A stretch of 64,000 nt of DNA from Calycina herbarum (GCA_001414485.1 LLEY01000014.1:248001-312000); one strand, 5' to 3'. Shown: positions 22,238-34,469, counted from the first letter of the stretch. Numbers and translations are program-made. Notes: generated by a model not told the origin, from the sequence alone.

Positions 22238-24276
22238 ATGGACGAGCAATGAGAGAGAGTAGGGATGACAATGATGATTAGTTGTTTCGCGGGCAAGCCG
22301 CTATCTCAGAAGGAACTTTGGAGGCGATGATACTTTACGGTCCGTGGACTTAAGTCTGTATTTTTAGTCAGTTTTGGCGTCGCCGCTCTGGCCTCCCGGT
22401 GCTGAGTCACGTTCGTGCTCTCGCTTTCAGCAGCGAATTTTCTTTGCTCCTAATCGGTTCTTCTTTGCGCAAATTGTAGAATCTACACGATTATATATCC
22501 AAGGAGACAGGATTGGCTCCCATAGATCCCAAACTAGCCCCTCGTCCCTCGAGCAGCCTCGTCAAATCTCAACAAGTACCTCTACTGTATCCTCAAATTT
22601 TTTAACCTGATCTCATTATTTTTTCCCTAAAAGACAGCTCTTGATTTCGTAGTTGGTTTAATTAAAAGAAAGCATTCACTTGCAAGATGTAAATAGTGAC
22701 TGATGGTCCAGGACAGCAAGTTACCCAAGAAACTAAGCAGTACACTAACACGCGACGGTAATAAGCTGGCGCTGCTTTCAAAATTGGCAGGGTTAATTCA
22801 TCAGAGCTACTGCATAACAAAGCATGGCGATGGAACTGGGTTTAGTTTTTGCAGAGTGAAGCGCCTCTAATATCTCGATCCAAGGCTGTATTATTGATGC
22901 TTATAGACCTTTTACGTAGAAAAAGATCTGCTAACTTGCACCAGCGCGGAGGTGCCCAAACCTGACGTCTACCTAGGTCCAAACGATGGCCTCCAATCAT
23001 AGATTCCGAACTGCCTATGAGCATTCATACTATCCAACTAATTTTAATGTATAATCGAGCTAGGAGTTGTAGACATCATTAAGTGAGCAGCTTTGAAAAT
23101 GGCACCTAACTACCCCAGACGCGTAGTAATGAATGGTTTTCAACAGCCGAAAATACTGACGCACATCACCGTTGATTCGGTCCTACCAGCCAAGGTCTGC
23201 AATGGTCCTCTAATTAACCACCGCACAACTAAATAGACCGCGCGCTATACGTATTTCCTTCGAACATGTTTGCTTGTAGCAGTTGCCTTCTTCTAGCCTT
23301 TTTTATATTTCACTTAATTCTAACAAGGGTATAGGTTATGCCAGCTCCCACAGTTTAGTATCAGATGTCTCTGCCGGCTTTTCTAGAGCTGAGCATCTGA
23401 GAGCAACATACGTAACCAACCAAAGACCGTGCAGCTCCAGGGGCCTTTAGGCTGTCACCGCACACTCCAGCGCTCCAAGCGCTGAGGGACACCCCCTAGC
23501 GGCTTTTCCTTAAGAGCGTAGTACGTTACAAATCCGAAAACCTGAAAACAAACAAGAGGCGCTACAGCTTCAAGGGCTTTCGGGCTGTCACCACACTGAC
23601 CCAGGACTCTGACCACCGAAGCGGCCTTTCCGGGGCTTAAGCTGAAAAGCTGAAAACCATTCTCCCTTTCTATAAAAACTGAAGTTATCTGAGGCTTGTG
23701 TACGTGGCGGGCGATGACTTAGCTCAATTCTCCTCAGTTTATGGTCGTATGTGACAGTTTTGGTGGAAATTTGCTATAAGGATTAAGCATTTTCCTAGCT
23801 ACACACTCGTTTTGCAGGTAATGCAGGAAAGTCTGGAATTATGTTATCTTTTGACGTTTAAAAGAATCCAGAATTCAGGTTCAAGTTCTTCTTTAAGAAA
23901 TGAATCCAGAATATCTGGAGTAATAGAGAGAGAGTGTGGGTGTGTCGATACGAAGGGTAAAGCTCGGCATTCTTAGGCGAAGGTTTGGAAACGAGGTGGT
24001 GAGTTAGGGGGACTGTTCTTAACTTGAAACATAGTACAAAGCTAGAAATGGGTATAAGGTCTAGATCTCAGGCTCTACCTCTCCATCATCAATATAACTA
24101 CATCTATTACCATACCATTGATTCCCGCTTCCTAATTCTTGGTTCCCAAGTCCTGGTCATTCCTCTCGCTGACTTCGCGACTTTTATATTTTCCTCCGAC
24201 CTACATTGTGATTTCCCTTCGAAATATATCTTTCTTTACAAACTTCACTCATAATCATTCCCTCCTCCTTCTCATC
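22238..24276. other. Two-kilobase gene-free stretch
   Basis: No domain-bearing frame on either strand. It contains a diverged tandem duplication at 23431-23657, listed separately. The last 250 bp are pyrimidine-rich and probably form the leader of the MYND gene. Confidence 0.5.
23431..23657. repeat. Diverged tandem duplication of about 100-120 bp
   Basis: Copy 1 (about 23431-23549) and copy 2 (about 23561-23657) share blocks in the same order: CAGCT(C/T)CA then GGGC(C)TTT.GGCTGTCACC, later GCGGC(T/C)TTTCC, and finally a CTGAAAAC end. Identity is roughly two thirds by eye, with indels. No coding potential; origin unknown. Confidence 0.45.
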
Positions 24277-24876
24277 ATGCCTAATCCAGACCACGAAGTA
24301 GAACACACCCCTATCCTCTTCAAGTTCAACTGCGGCTGGGACCCAACAAAGACCATAACAGGAACCCACCCCATCCCCTCGTCCCTCCTCACCTCAGACA
24401 CCGCACAAATCCTCGAAAACGACCTCAGATTCAAACACCCCCTAAACATAATCATCAACGAGATCATCGACTTATACGATAACCCAGGTACTCTCCTCCA
24501 AAGCTCACACCAACACTGTTCAATTTGCGGCAAACCCTCAATTTTGACGGATATCTCTCAAAGATACCCAAACCTGCACGATGTTTTGGAGCCGCGAATT
24601 GATTTTGGGGTTGTGGGTTTTTGTGGGGATGTTGGGTGTATGATAGAGATTAAGAGGCAAATTCACGAGGAGGAGTTGAGGGAGGAACGTCAAGCTGCTC
24701 ATCGGCAAAGGGAGGATAGGAAGGCGGGTAAGTGCCAGATATGCGAGAGAGTCGAAGGAACGAAATCTTGTAATAGATGTAAAGTCACTACTTATTGTGG
24801 GAAGCAACATCAGAAGGAAGATTGGAAGGTCTTCTTAAGACTTGAGTTAATCGTGAGAAGTTGTTCGACGACTTGA
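24277..24876 (+). CDS. MYND-type zinc-finger protein with an incomplete finger
   Basis: Small protein of about 199 residues. Residues 35-120 contain a Cys/His pair region (HQHCSICGKPS); the C terminus holds a MYND finger start: CQICERVEGTKSCNRCKVTTYCGKQHQKEDWK. MYND fingers are protein-interaction modules with seven Cys and one His. Here the last two ligands (normally H-x3-C just after DW) are missing: the frame runs through WKVFLRLELIV to a stop at 24874. A possible intron (GTCTTC.., ending CTCTAG near 24886) would give a different tail but also no H-x3-C. So this is a shortened finger or a 3' end I cannot resolve. The ATG at 24277 was chosen over upstream ATGs because the preceding peptide is Phe/Leu-rich leader-like sequence. 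Confidence 0.6.
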   Translation: MPNPDHEVEHTPILFKFNCGWDPTKTITGTHPIPSSLLTSDTAQILENDLRFKHPLNIIINEIIDLYDNPGTLLQSSHQHCSICGKPSILTDISQRYPNLHDVLEPRIDFGVVGFCGDVGCMIEIKRQIHEEELREERQAAHRQREDRKAGKCQICERVEGTKSCNRCKVTTYCGKQHQKEDWKVFLRLELIVRSCSTT

Positions 24877-25166
24877 CTCTCTAGACCATCTCAGCCAGTC
24901 ACCAACTTATTTCGCAAGTCCAGAACAACCTCCCAAGTAGCACTCGTGGCTAAGTGTTTGCAAGTTCCGTATACTTCCTCGACTTTTGACGTGGACCTGG
25001 GGTCAACACCGCTGATTTTATACGCCATCTTGACCCAAAAAAATTCACTGCGACAAATTCAATCAATCAAACCAGACCTTCAATTAAAAAATGTTCTGTT
25101 CGCATTAATCATAACACCCTCCCAAACTCCCCCCACCCATATCCCATCCCATCCCATCCACTCAAT

Positions 25167-26354
25167 CTAATGACCTCCCGTTGTAGGCAACCCAAGCGCA
25201 ACCTTGAAACTATCATAAATTAACCACTGGAATGCCGTCAACGTACCAATCATCAAAATCCTAGTCGGCAATCCATTCCACAATCCCTTGAACCCAATAT
25301 TTCCATAAATCCTCTTCATCGCCTGACCCGCTCCCTCGCCAGCCTTTCTATCCGAGTTAAGTTTGGAGACCATGACATCAGCAGGATGAGAAACGGTCGC
25401 ACAGCCAATACCAGCGATATAACCACCGAGGAAGGAGACACCGGTTTGTTGGAGGGAGTTGTAGTGCGACTTGGAGTGGCCGAGGTAAATGTAGATTGCG
25501 TTGACGGTTTCTTCGAAGAAAGCGAATTTACACATCGTGTAGGGGATTTGGCGACCCCAGAGGGGGTAGAGGCCTTTGTATAAACTGCGGAAGTTTTAGT
25601 ACTGCTCTTAAAACTTTTGGATTAGGAGGAACTTACCCTGCGTATCCCTCTTGTTTGACGACTTTACTTAGTCCTTCCCTCATGGTTTGCGCGAATGGTG
25701 GGACAGTGGTTTGCATCCTGACCTTTACGGCCTCGAACGGACACAATCTGCAAACAATTAGCCAGATCCCCCATCATTCTATCAATCCCCTCTCATCAAT
25801 CCCCCCCTCCCCCAATCAATCTCTTCACCCCAGCCCTCCCGAAAAACTCCAGCACGAGAAGGATAAAACTCACGCAACATCAGCAATAAACTCCGCACTA
25901 GCACTCGCCCCCAAAAACACAATCGTCTTATTCACCCCCGGAAACCACTTATCCCCATAAAGATTCTTAAACACCTCATAGAACCCATATTTGCCTCCTC
26001 CCTGCAAACTATACCCCACAAGAGTAGGTGACCATCCGAAGAAGACGCCTCGCACACCTTCAGCGCGGAAGATGGTTCGCCAGGCCGAGATATTCGATTT
26101 GTAGAGTGTGGTGTCTACTTGTCTGCGGGTTTTAACGAGGTCGAGGGGCGTTACTGCTGTGTGTGTTGGGCCGCAGGCTGGGGGAGGTGGTTAGTCTGGT
26201 TGTTTAGGTTGGAAGAGGGGGGGGGGAGGGAGAGGGGCAGAGAGCTGGAGAGAGAAGACCTACCAATTATTCCACCAAGCATGCAAGCCCCAAAGTATTT
26301 CCCACTATAAAGCTCAATCTTCGGTTTCGGCAGAACATTCTCGATTTTCGACAT
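25167..26354 (-). CDS. mir1: Mitochondrial phosphate carrier (Mir1 type)
   Basis: Inner-membrane carrier that imports phosphate with a proton into the matrix for ATP synthesis. Four exons (26264-26354, 25874-26177, 25637-25747, 25167-25584) sum to 307 residues with matching phases. The three mitochondrial-carrier repeats are visible: [36 protein letters not shown] and [15 protein letters not shown], each with the Px[DE]xxK-type signature. The phosphate-carrier-specific stretches [31 protein letters not shown] and [11 protein letters not shown] are present, as is the end [20 protein letters not shown]. The yeast paralogue pair Mir1/Pic2 is hard to separate by eye; Mir1 fits best. No cleavable presequence, as usual. 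Confidence 0.9.
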
Positions 26355-27208
26355 CTTGACTGTTCAATTACTCGTTGTCTTGGTTCTGTTATTCCCTCGG
26401 TCCCTTGGTGTTTCCGTCGTGGTTGTTGAAGCTCTTATCGGAGGTTCCTGGAGTGAAGCGACAAGCAATTCCAATGCTTTTAATAGCTCGCAAATAACAA
26501 TTCAATGGAAGTAGAGTGGAGAGTTGAAAATCAATTGAATTGAATGGAATGGAAGAAGAGGGAGAAGAAACAGCTGAAAATAAATAACAGACAGAGCAGG
26601 TACGACTGCGAAATAAGTCCGCAAAATCGTAGCTGCCGTACTTCCCGGTTATCAGCTTCAGGGGTAGCTTTGTACTACGTCATTGATTGGCACCTACAAG
26701 GAAAATGGGCAACACTGACTAGGCCAGATGCATAAACTTAAATACAGTCAACACCGTACAATTCAGCGAGAAGATAAGATCAAAAGACAGATATTCTCGA
26801 TCCAATGTTTTCGGATAAGACTTCAACTGTTGACAACCTTGAACCTGGACTGGAATGTTTTGGTATGTCGCATGACCACCCCGCACTTACGAGCATGGCC
26901 CACCAGGTACAAGTGACAGGCGAGCTGCAGACCTCGACAGCAAAATACCTCCTCTGCAGTCCCATGTATCACCAAAAGAACACGGGGAATTCTCAATCAC
27001 TAGACTTCAAACAATGGATTCACAATTCATAAAGTTGAGATTTCAATAATGACAGCAAAGCTATCTAGTCATATCCACGACTATTGGCGCCATATTCCGG
27101 CGCTTCCAGTTCCCATTCCATATGCCCACCCAAAGCTATAACCCGTAGCTGTATCAGTATTCTATGCTCTATGCAATTGCAATACATGATTCCGAACTCC
27201 AAAACGCC
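26355..27208. other. Gene-free stretch
   Basis: Upstream flank of the phosphate carrier and downstream flank of the DJ-1-like gene. No domain-bearing frame. Confidence 0.4.
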
Positions 27209-28203
27209 CTAAATATCAATTCCATCGACAACAATGCCCTTGGTCCAGGTATACTGCATGAGACGAGCAGCTTCATTGGCCGCCTCCTCATTGACCATGA
27301 TACTAACCAGGTACAGACTAGCATCGATACCAGCGGTAACTCCACCACTGGTGATCACTCGCAATCCTCCAAGACGAAGAGAAGCTCGACGAGCATTACT
27401 CTCACGACGGGTGTTGCTCTCCTTCCATGCATTGCTGCCCTTGCGCTTCATTGGAGGTGGCTTGGCATCAGACTTTCGTCGAACATACGGGGTCTGAGCC
27501 TCATCCTCAAGGTCGAAACGCAAGTTGTTGACGACATATCTCTCCTCGACAACATCACATCTCTCTGCCAGGTCTCGTTGTGCCACCTCCGAACAGATCT
27601 TCTCGAACTTGGCGTAGTAATCGGGGTGTGTGGTGGCAGACAATCCACTAAGGATGCCTTGTTGTGCGAGGAAGAGGGCACCGGTGCAGATGGAGAGGAG
27701 GGTTCGTTCCTTCTTTGGATCCTTCTTTTGAAGGTCCGAGTATGCTCGAATGAGTCCCAAAGGTTCGCCCTTGGATTTGAGGATCTCTTCAACACCACCG
27801 CCGGGGATGATGAGGACGTCGAATTCAGCAAGACGGGTATAGGCTTCCTTGTAGTTCATGTGGGCACGAATACCAGCTCCTTGGCCGGTGACAATGAACT
27901 CTTCTTCGGCGGCAAAGGCAATCTTGAAGGCTTTGGTGGCTGTGGGAAGACTTTTCGTCAGCTGGGAGAAGTAAAAAAGCAGACAACAAAAAAGTGTGGG
28001 AATGTGTAGATGAAGGGACATAGTATACTGTGGCATTGCATTGAATTGTGGTTTGGAGCAATGGATCGATACTAACCATCGTCATTCTTGTCATGTTTGG
28101 CATGGCTGAGAGCTTCAAGAGGTCCAGCATAGTCAAGAGTGTCCATGCCGGGGTGGAGTGCGATTAACACCTTGATGATTGGGAGGGAGTCCGTTGCGGC
28201 CAT
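27209..28203 (-). CDS. DJ-1/PfpI superfamily protein
   Basis: Class-I glutamine-amidotransferase-like fold of the DJ-1/PfpI group (ThiJ/isonitrile-hydratase-like fungal branch). Exon 1 (28077-28203) carries the start (PIIKVLIALHPGMDTLDYAG); exon 2 (27209-27939) joins in phase through G|CC, total 285 residues. Visible: FDVLIIPGGGVEEI, then the nucleophile elbow with Cys127 (LLSICTGALFLAQQGIL), followed by ATTHPDYY and the closing TSGGVTAGIDASLYLV. Between the two halves sits a basic, Ser/Arg-rich insert of about 35 residues with a repeated ESN(T/A)RR pattern, unusual for the fold. The exact reaction is unknown; the fungal relatives are annotated only as ThiJ/PfpI. Confidence 0.82.
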
Positions 28204-29737
28204 GATTGCGACTGAAGGGATGATATGATGGAGATTTGGGAAGGGAGAGTTCAGATGTAGACTTCAGAGAAGATCTGGATGGGTTTTGATTGATTTCTTT
28301 GATGGTTTGCTTGTTTGGAAAAGAGGTGCGCCATCGAACGGTTGTACCTCTCCATGGTCAGATTGCTCACGTGTTGCCCCTTCCCCGCATTCCTGTTGGC
28401 AGGGATTGGAAAAGCGGAGCTAGGACGGTTTGGAGCTAACCCGAAGTGAACATTAGTGCAGAATAGCGGGCCCGGGAGTTGCCGGTGACGTCGGCCCGAA
28501 ATAATGAAGCCATATCGAATAATAAATCGTACGAAGTCTGGAAAGTACAACATAAATAAAAGTCACGTTAGTAGAAATCATCTGTCTTTTTAGACTGTAT
28601 CACGTTCCTCTTCCTCAATTTTCTTGCTCAATTATACCCAGGTAGCTACATGAAACGGTGGCACCACGGCTACTTCAATCAAATCACCTCACCATAGAGA
28701 AAGTTAACCTTGGAAGTATCTAGGTTGAAAACATTACTACTTATATCAAACTAAATTTTGTTAGGAAAACCAGGAGAAAAGTATCATGGGAAATTTCAAT
28801 AATATTGTACAATTCAACGGATGAATCCCAAGTCTCCCATGGAAAAATCCCATTCGCTTCAGTCACTAAGTCTCAGCGCCATATAACACATCGAGTCAAA
28901 TTCCTCAAACTCGGTTCTTTCCTACTTGAAAGAGAGCTTGAAGTTATCAAGATCCAATCAAAAAAAAAAAAGAAAGAAAAAAAAGAAGAAAGTACTCACT
29001 TGACTACGTAAAGTAAAGATCATAACAATTTATCATTACAGAATGGGTTCACATTAACAGGGCATACTAAATCCACCTTGAGGACTTGACGTCTGGTTTG
29101 TTAGTAGAATAAAGTCTGAACTGGGAGCCAGAGTCTGGTCTGGGGTGTGAACAGGTCGAGATAAGAATGAAGCGAAAATGAGCGAATTGAAAACTTGTGA
29201 AATCGCCGATTATAGGCTATATGACCTTTGAGTTTCTGTCTGCTTCCTTTCGAATGTTGGATATTGGAAAGCGACTCGAGTCGTCTGTAATGTTTTCTAG
29301 GGAGATCACTTGTGTGTATTAGTGAGAACTAAAAGAGGTAACTAGACTTGCGTGAGCTCTCGGTTAATCTGGTAAATATAATTTTGGCAGAGGGATTCGT
29401 CCATTTTCTCTTATACTATACTAGTACCTCTGGAATCCAGCCTCGATTTCAGCTTGGTTAAAGGGAATTTAAAGTCAGAAGAGCAGTTTATATAGACTTT
29501 CAAGGAAGAATATCAGAAATATTAGCAACCCAGGCTCTTCCTTGGCTCTTACCAAAATCACCTTTATTGGTTTATATTATCTAAATACTTTAGAGCAATC
29601 GAATTTCATTGTTCTAAGCTACCTGAGTTACCGTTGAAAAATGTTTTACATATTTAGATTAATTACCTTGAATTATTCTAGAAAGTTGGAACAACGAGTT
29701 AGGTATGCAGGTGCAACCTGATGTATTTGCTACTGCG
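28204..29737. other. Gene-free, partly AT-rich stretch
   Basis: No supportable gene. AT content rises after about 28560, with an A-rich run near 28955-28990 and TpA-rich sequence to 29660. It looks like degraded repeat or plain intergenic DNA. Confidence 0.45.
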
Positions 29738-30591
29738 CTATCCCCATGTTTCCGTTGCCAACTCAAGGTCCTCCTCCCATCTCCTAGCTTCGTACCGTCT
29801 AAGCTTCCACCTTCTCTTCCGACCAATCTCTTTCTCAGACATTTCACTAGCGCGTGTCCAACTTGAACATGCCTCCCCCTTAACATGTCGATGAAAATAA
29901 CAGCCCCACCCCTGTATTGGATTTTGACGTGCCACCCTTCCCCTAACCAATCCCACAACATCCCAACACAACTCCTCATTCTCCCCCATGAGTTCCGCAA
30001 TCTTGTCATCACTCAAGTCTTTTCCCTCCTCTCCACCATGCATAGCATAAACAAGGGTATGCGAGACGTATTTTCTCATTGACGAGTTGGCAGGACATTC
30101 TTCGTATGCTTGGAGGTAGTAGGATTCTGGGAGGGGCTGGGAGTTGGTGCTTTGCCAGGAACGGTAGTGGTCCATTGTTAGGTTCATGAGGGGGAAGAGA
30201 CAGTATTTTTCGGCTAGGATGTAGAGGGGGAGGGGGTTGTATGTTTGGTTTGGGGCGTGCGCGGTGGGATATTGGAGGGAGGGGAGGGTGTTGGTGTATA
30301 CCCAACCTATTTTCATGAGTTAGCACTGGAAATTTGTATTGAGTAGTTGAGCGAGAGGGAAGTAAAAATTATGTTGCTTCAACAAGCGACTCTTTGATGC
30401 ACTTGCGAAAAACACCACATACCCAGAAGCAAATCCATAGCATCAGGGTCCTCCAAAAGTACCGCTTCTCCCTCAACTCCTTCCTTGAACGTACTCCTAA
30501 ACATGTTCTTGAAGTACTCCACGCGATGACACAAGAGGTCTTTGTAGACGTAATAAGTAACCTTCACAACCCCTAAATACCATTTCTTTGC
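29738..30591 (-). CDS. BTB/POZ-domain protein (5' end unresolved)
   Basis: Fungal BTB protein. The BTB half-domain VYKDLLCHRVEYFKNMFRST, FKEG..AVLLEDPDAMDLLLG joins through a 113-bp intron (donor at 30422, acceptor at 30307, phase closing on a Gly codon) to WVYTNTLP and the BACK-like helical region (PLYILAEKYCLFPLMNLTMD). The C terminus is basic. The frame is open only to 30591, where a TAG stands. Upstream, 30655-30933 encodes a likely first exon ending in VASDFRT with a GTAAGA donor, but no acceptor I can find closes the phase. Either an intron is missed or one base is lost. BTB proteins of this type are numerous in fungi and mostly uncharacterised; partners unknown. Confidence 0.55.
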
Positions 30592-31341
30592 CTAGAAGTC
30601 TGCCATTTCATCAGTTCTGTGAAACTGAGAAGAGGTGGGTTGGGAGGTGTCTTACGTGCGAAAATCGGATGCAACCTTTGTCGTAGGTTGATCCTTTGCA
30701 GTAACAGGGCTGAACCATTTTGTAGGTGCTGCGTTACCTTTGCCTTTGTGGGGAAAGGAAACATTAGCTGGAAAGGCTTCATGTTTTTGTTGTTGTGTGT
30801 TGGTCAAGACAATCCTGGAAAATTGATGTTTGGTGTTTAGAAGCGCAAGACCAATCAATGGATGGATGGATGACGTTGTAATGTTAGTAATCGCAAAGTC
30901 TAATTCACTATCTCCCTCCTTGATTATGAACATGGCTTAAGTGAAGGAAGTAACGGAATTGAGTGAAAAGTGGTTGATTTTGGTGTCAACACTCTGAAGG
31001 TAAGTAAGAGCCATCTTGGTCACTTCAATCAATACACAAAAGAAGATTGATAAGTATACTTGTTTATTTTAATGTTCAAGATACACTATGGGCATTGGAG
31101 GTGTCAGTAAATAGGATTATAGGCGACTCTACGAATACTAGAAATGAAGATATACAGTAGTCGCAAAAATAAGATGAAAATATGAGAAGATACGCAAGAT
31201 ACTAACTTATCATAAGAAAGCTCGAGGAGACGTTTTCATTGGGATGCGTAGAGCTATACACATTTGGACCTGGTGTAGAGGAGGTCGAATTACGACTATT
31301 TGTGTAGAACAAGCTGAATTGATGCAAAGAAGGTCACAATT

Positions 31342-32257
31342 CTAAAGTAGAGGTCTTTGATGTTTTTGTAGTAGAATAAAGACAGATCTCAAGTCTCGTA
31401 GAATGACTGTGTCAACTTCTAGGGTAAGTTGACTAGTGTTGGGTGTGGATTTTTCTATCTTGAAAGGAAACTTAGGCACCCCATCCGCCATCTGATAAGG
31501 TTTAGGGACATCCCCATTAAACTCCCTAATATTATCAAGAGCATCTCCCAACAAACCTTCAACTTCCTTTAGAGTTGCCTCGAGTTCCTCTTTTTTGAAA
31601 TTCCACCCCTTTGGACGAGCCATACAAATCGCAGCTGTCCAAGCACCCAGCTTCCTCAATGCAGAACCCTCAGTTGTAAGCTCATAGGCTGCACGAATGA
31701 AACGGAAGTCTGGTATTGAGTTCCTTCCACTATGCCAACGTAAAATACAGTCCAGGATCGCCTGCATTAAATCTGGCATCTGGTATTTTTCGGCAATCAC
31801 AAAAGTGGGTATAATGTTCCAGTCTTCTCCTAAACTCGGGTTGATAATCGTATTGGTGTACACCCACTACGGGAGTCTCAGAGTCAGTATACATCTTTTG
31901 GTTAGATTGGGTGTAATTGGGTAGTAGGAGTAAGGGTAGGTAGCTAGTATAGGAGTTCTAGAAATGAGGAATGTCTCTATGATTTACCTTTAGAAGACTT
32001 GTTTTTCTTCTGAGAAACGGAGTACTCACTTCGATTAAAATGCCAAAGGACACGGGATTATCATCAGGAAAGGTTCCTTTGGATTCCAAGGCTTCGGAAA
32101 ATCGAACATTCTAAAGTTTTCGAATGTAAGCCTTCTGTATCAAGTTCTCATTTGTTGTTACCTACCTGTCAAAAACCTTGACTTTTCGGCACAGAAGAGC
32201 TTTGTGGACTCTAAAGTGTTTTCGATTCTTTTCCAGGCCAACATGAAGATCTACCAT
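31342..32257 (-). pseudogene. Second BTB/POZ-domain gene with an apparent 1-base frameshift
   Basis: Exon 1 (32166-32257) encodes VDLHVGLEKNRKHFRVHK, ALLCRKVKVFD; exon 2 (32030-32110) encodes FSEALESKG..DDNPVSFGILIE; exon 3 (31342-31866) encodes WVYTNTI and a BACK-like helical part (FVIAEKYQMPDLMQAILDC). Splice sites are good (GTAGGT..CTTTAG, GTGAGT..CGTAG). Joining exon 1 to 2 reads DRMF as expected for BTB, then falls out of frame; one extra base in the T-run near 32098-32106 would repair it. So this is either a young pseudogene or an assembly indel. It is a diverged tandem relative of the BTB gene to its left. Confidence 0.5.
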
Positions 32258-33396
32258 CTCTAGGCCAAAGGATCTGCTTTTCTAAATCAGCCACTTTCAA
32301 TACTCAATGGGTTGCTTCCCCCACCAAAGCGCTTGAGTAAAAATAATGCACTTAAAAAGTGGGTGAATAGGGGCGGCTCAACAGCTCGGGAACTATGGGC
32401 ACCAGTCTCATTGTACGTGGAAGGCAATGTGGTCGCTTACCTGGCTCTTCTCAACTCCCTCTCAGGCTTGGTAGCCCCCTTTTCAACTTTTTCCACTTTT
32501 TCCACCTTTTCCTCTTTATCAAGCGTCATTGCTGCGAATCTGGCGATGTTGAGATTTTCCTTTTGCGCATCGGTAGCCTGGATACAAAGAGGGAAGCTTC
32601 TTATGTGGGGATGAGAAGTTATATAGGCAAATTTAAGTGGCAGGGGCAAGAAAAAACTGGATACCTTCGATACAAACTCATATTCACCAAGTTTCCGGAG
32701 TATGCTTTCAACCAATTGTCAGTGATGGTAGCGCTTTCAAAGAAAAATGACTGTTCACCTGGATTTGGGATGTTCAGCGGATTATTTATGGCCTGAACAA
32801 CTATCTCTTTGTCATTTTCCCCCTGTATTTATCTGTGGGTGCACCAACTGAACTCGTTGGAAGAAAACCCTATGGAACTAATCTTTCACAGATCACAAAA
32901 GGAATACACGTCAACTTATACGTGGTGTTGTGGTATGTAGTGAGTAGTGGTATTAGCGTAATTAGATTAAAGCGTTCAAGATTTGCTAAAGCCCCCCCGC
33001 TTACTCGGCCACTTTCAGCAGTTCATTGTGTTGCTAAAGACCTCCGTACTTCCTATCAAGATGATAAACTGGGATTTGAACAAAAAGCAGCCTGAATGAA
33101 GATAGATATCGGTTCACTTTTAGCGAAATTAACTAATTGAACTAGCCATTTCAAAGATTACTCCTTCAAGAAAAGAACCTAAATTTCATCTCTCAACATG
33201 TCACGTTATAATGGTGTAGACGGCGTGTTCGGTTGACTCCATCAAGTGCTAGCTACAGCGTAGAAATCCATTCTGGTATCTATTCTCAAAGTCAGCCTTT
33301 GGCCAACAGAGAGCTTGACAAGGCAGAGAAATACAAACCTTTATTCCATTCATCCCAGTCCCAAAAGGTAATTGTGACTAATTAATCCCCAGAGAA
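32258..33396. other. Gene-free stretch
   Basis: Nothing supportable. Some short repeats (TTTTCCACTTTTTCCACC near 32487-32510). Confidence 0.4.
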
Positions 33397-34469
33397 TTAC
33401 GAGGGAGACTGAATTCCAAATTGGCCATAAGGGAAGTCTTCCAAGGTAGGCAGGTTCGTACCCCATCCATCATCAATTTCTCCCAACTGCCAATGATCAC
33501 CTATCTCAACCAACCCAACTCTACCAGCAAGAACTTCCTTTTCCTTCTCCTTGTACTCGCTGGCCAAGTCAACATGCGGTACCTAATCCCAGGATATCGG
33601 AGTCAGTTTGCTTCTTTAAGACAGATAAGGAGTTGCCTTGGGAGTAAAGAAGGGGATTTCTGACTCCCGAAACAACTGGAATAGGAAAAATTGCTCCGAG
33701 AATTTGAGACTTACCCAAACTACTCTCATCTTAGCCCTTCTTCCAGCTTCAACTCCTGGGACGCTATCCTCAAAAACCAAACATTCCTCGGGGGTAATCT
33801 GCTTCTCTCCTTCAGGAAGACTCTCGTTGATGCAAGCAAGTGCCTGTAAAAAGATATCCGGAGCTGGCTTTCCACGTCCTTTCACCAATCTCGCATCATC
33901 ACCCAAGACACGACGATTCTCATCAAAAGCCTCAAACATTTTCTTGATCGCGGGGTTCTGAAGCTTCAACGCAAAATTGAACTTGTTCGAGCTGGATGCC
34001 AAGGCGATGTGGACCTTATCCCCGCTCGTGGCATGCGCGGATTTGAGGTGAGTCAAGAGCTTCTCGACGCCAGGTAATGGTTGACAATCTGGGAAATGCA
34101 GAGTTTGCTGTTCTCTTTGCTCTGCGTTGAACTGTTCGCGAGGGATTGGTAGTTGAGCCCATTCGTGGAAAACGTCGCCGGTTGAGGAGCCAGGGACACC
34201 CATGAGTTTGGCTTTGATCGACCATGGCAATGGAGGCCTCCCGTACCTTTCAAGTACGATGTTGGCGCATCGGGTGTAAATATCTTCCCTGAGATGGTCA
34301 GTCAGTCTTCATCTTGGATTTGAAGCAGCATACGTCGTACGTCGAGATAAGAAGCCCATCCATGTCAAAAATACACGCCCGCACGGGCTGGAATCTATGA
34401 AGGTTAGAGCCACGATAGCTGCCTAGGAGAGGATTACGGGATTTACTTATTTGTCATTGCTTCTCCCAT
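33397..34469 (-). CDS. HAD-superfamily phosphatase, GS1/HDHD1-like
   Basis: Predicted cytosolic phosphatase of the GS1/HDHD1 (pseudouridine-5'-phosphatase-like) branch. Four exons (34447-34469, 34341-34394, 33715-34288, 33397-33582) give 278 residues with closing phases. HAD motif I is FDMDGLLIST (nucleophile Asp and acid Asp), spliced directly to EDIYTRCANIVLERYG, the hallmark of this branch. The cap follows (PWSIKAKLMG), then motif II in IALASSSNKFNF, motif III Lys at GRGKPAPDIFLQAL, and motif IV in CLVFEDSVPGVEAGRRAKM. The last exon (VPHVDLASEYK..GRVGLVEIG) completes the C terminus. Substrate cannot be read from sequence; yeast and fungal relatives act on small phosphorylated metabolites. 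Confidence 0.85.

Noticed and set aside
27164..28009. Long plus-strand frame of 281 codons
   Set aside because: It is the antisense shadow of the DJ-1/PfpI gene, whose domain and splicing are clear on the minus strand.
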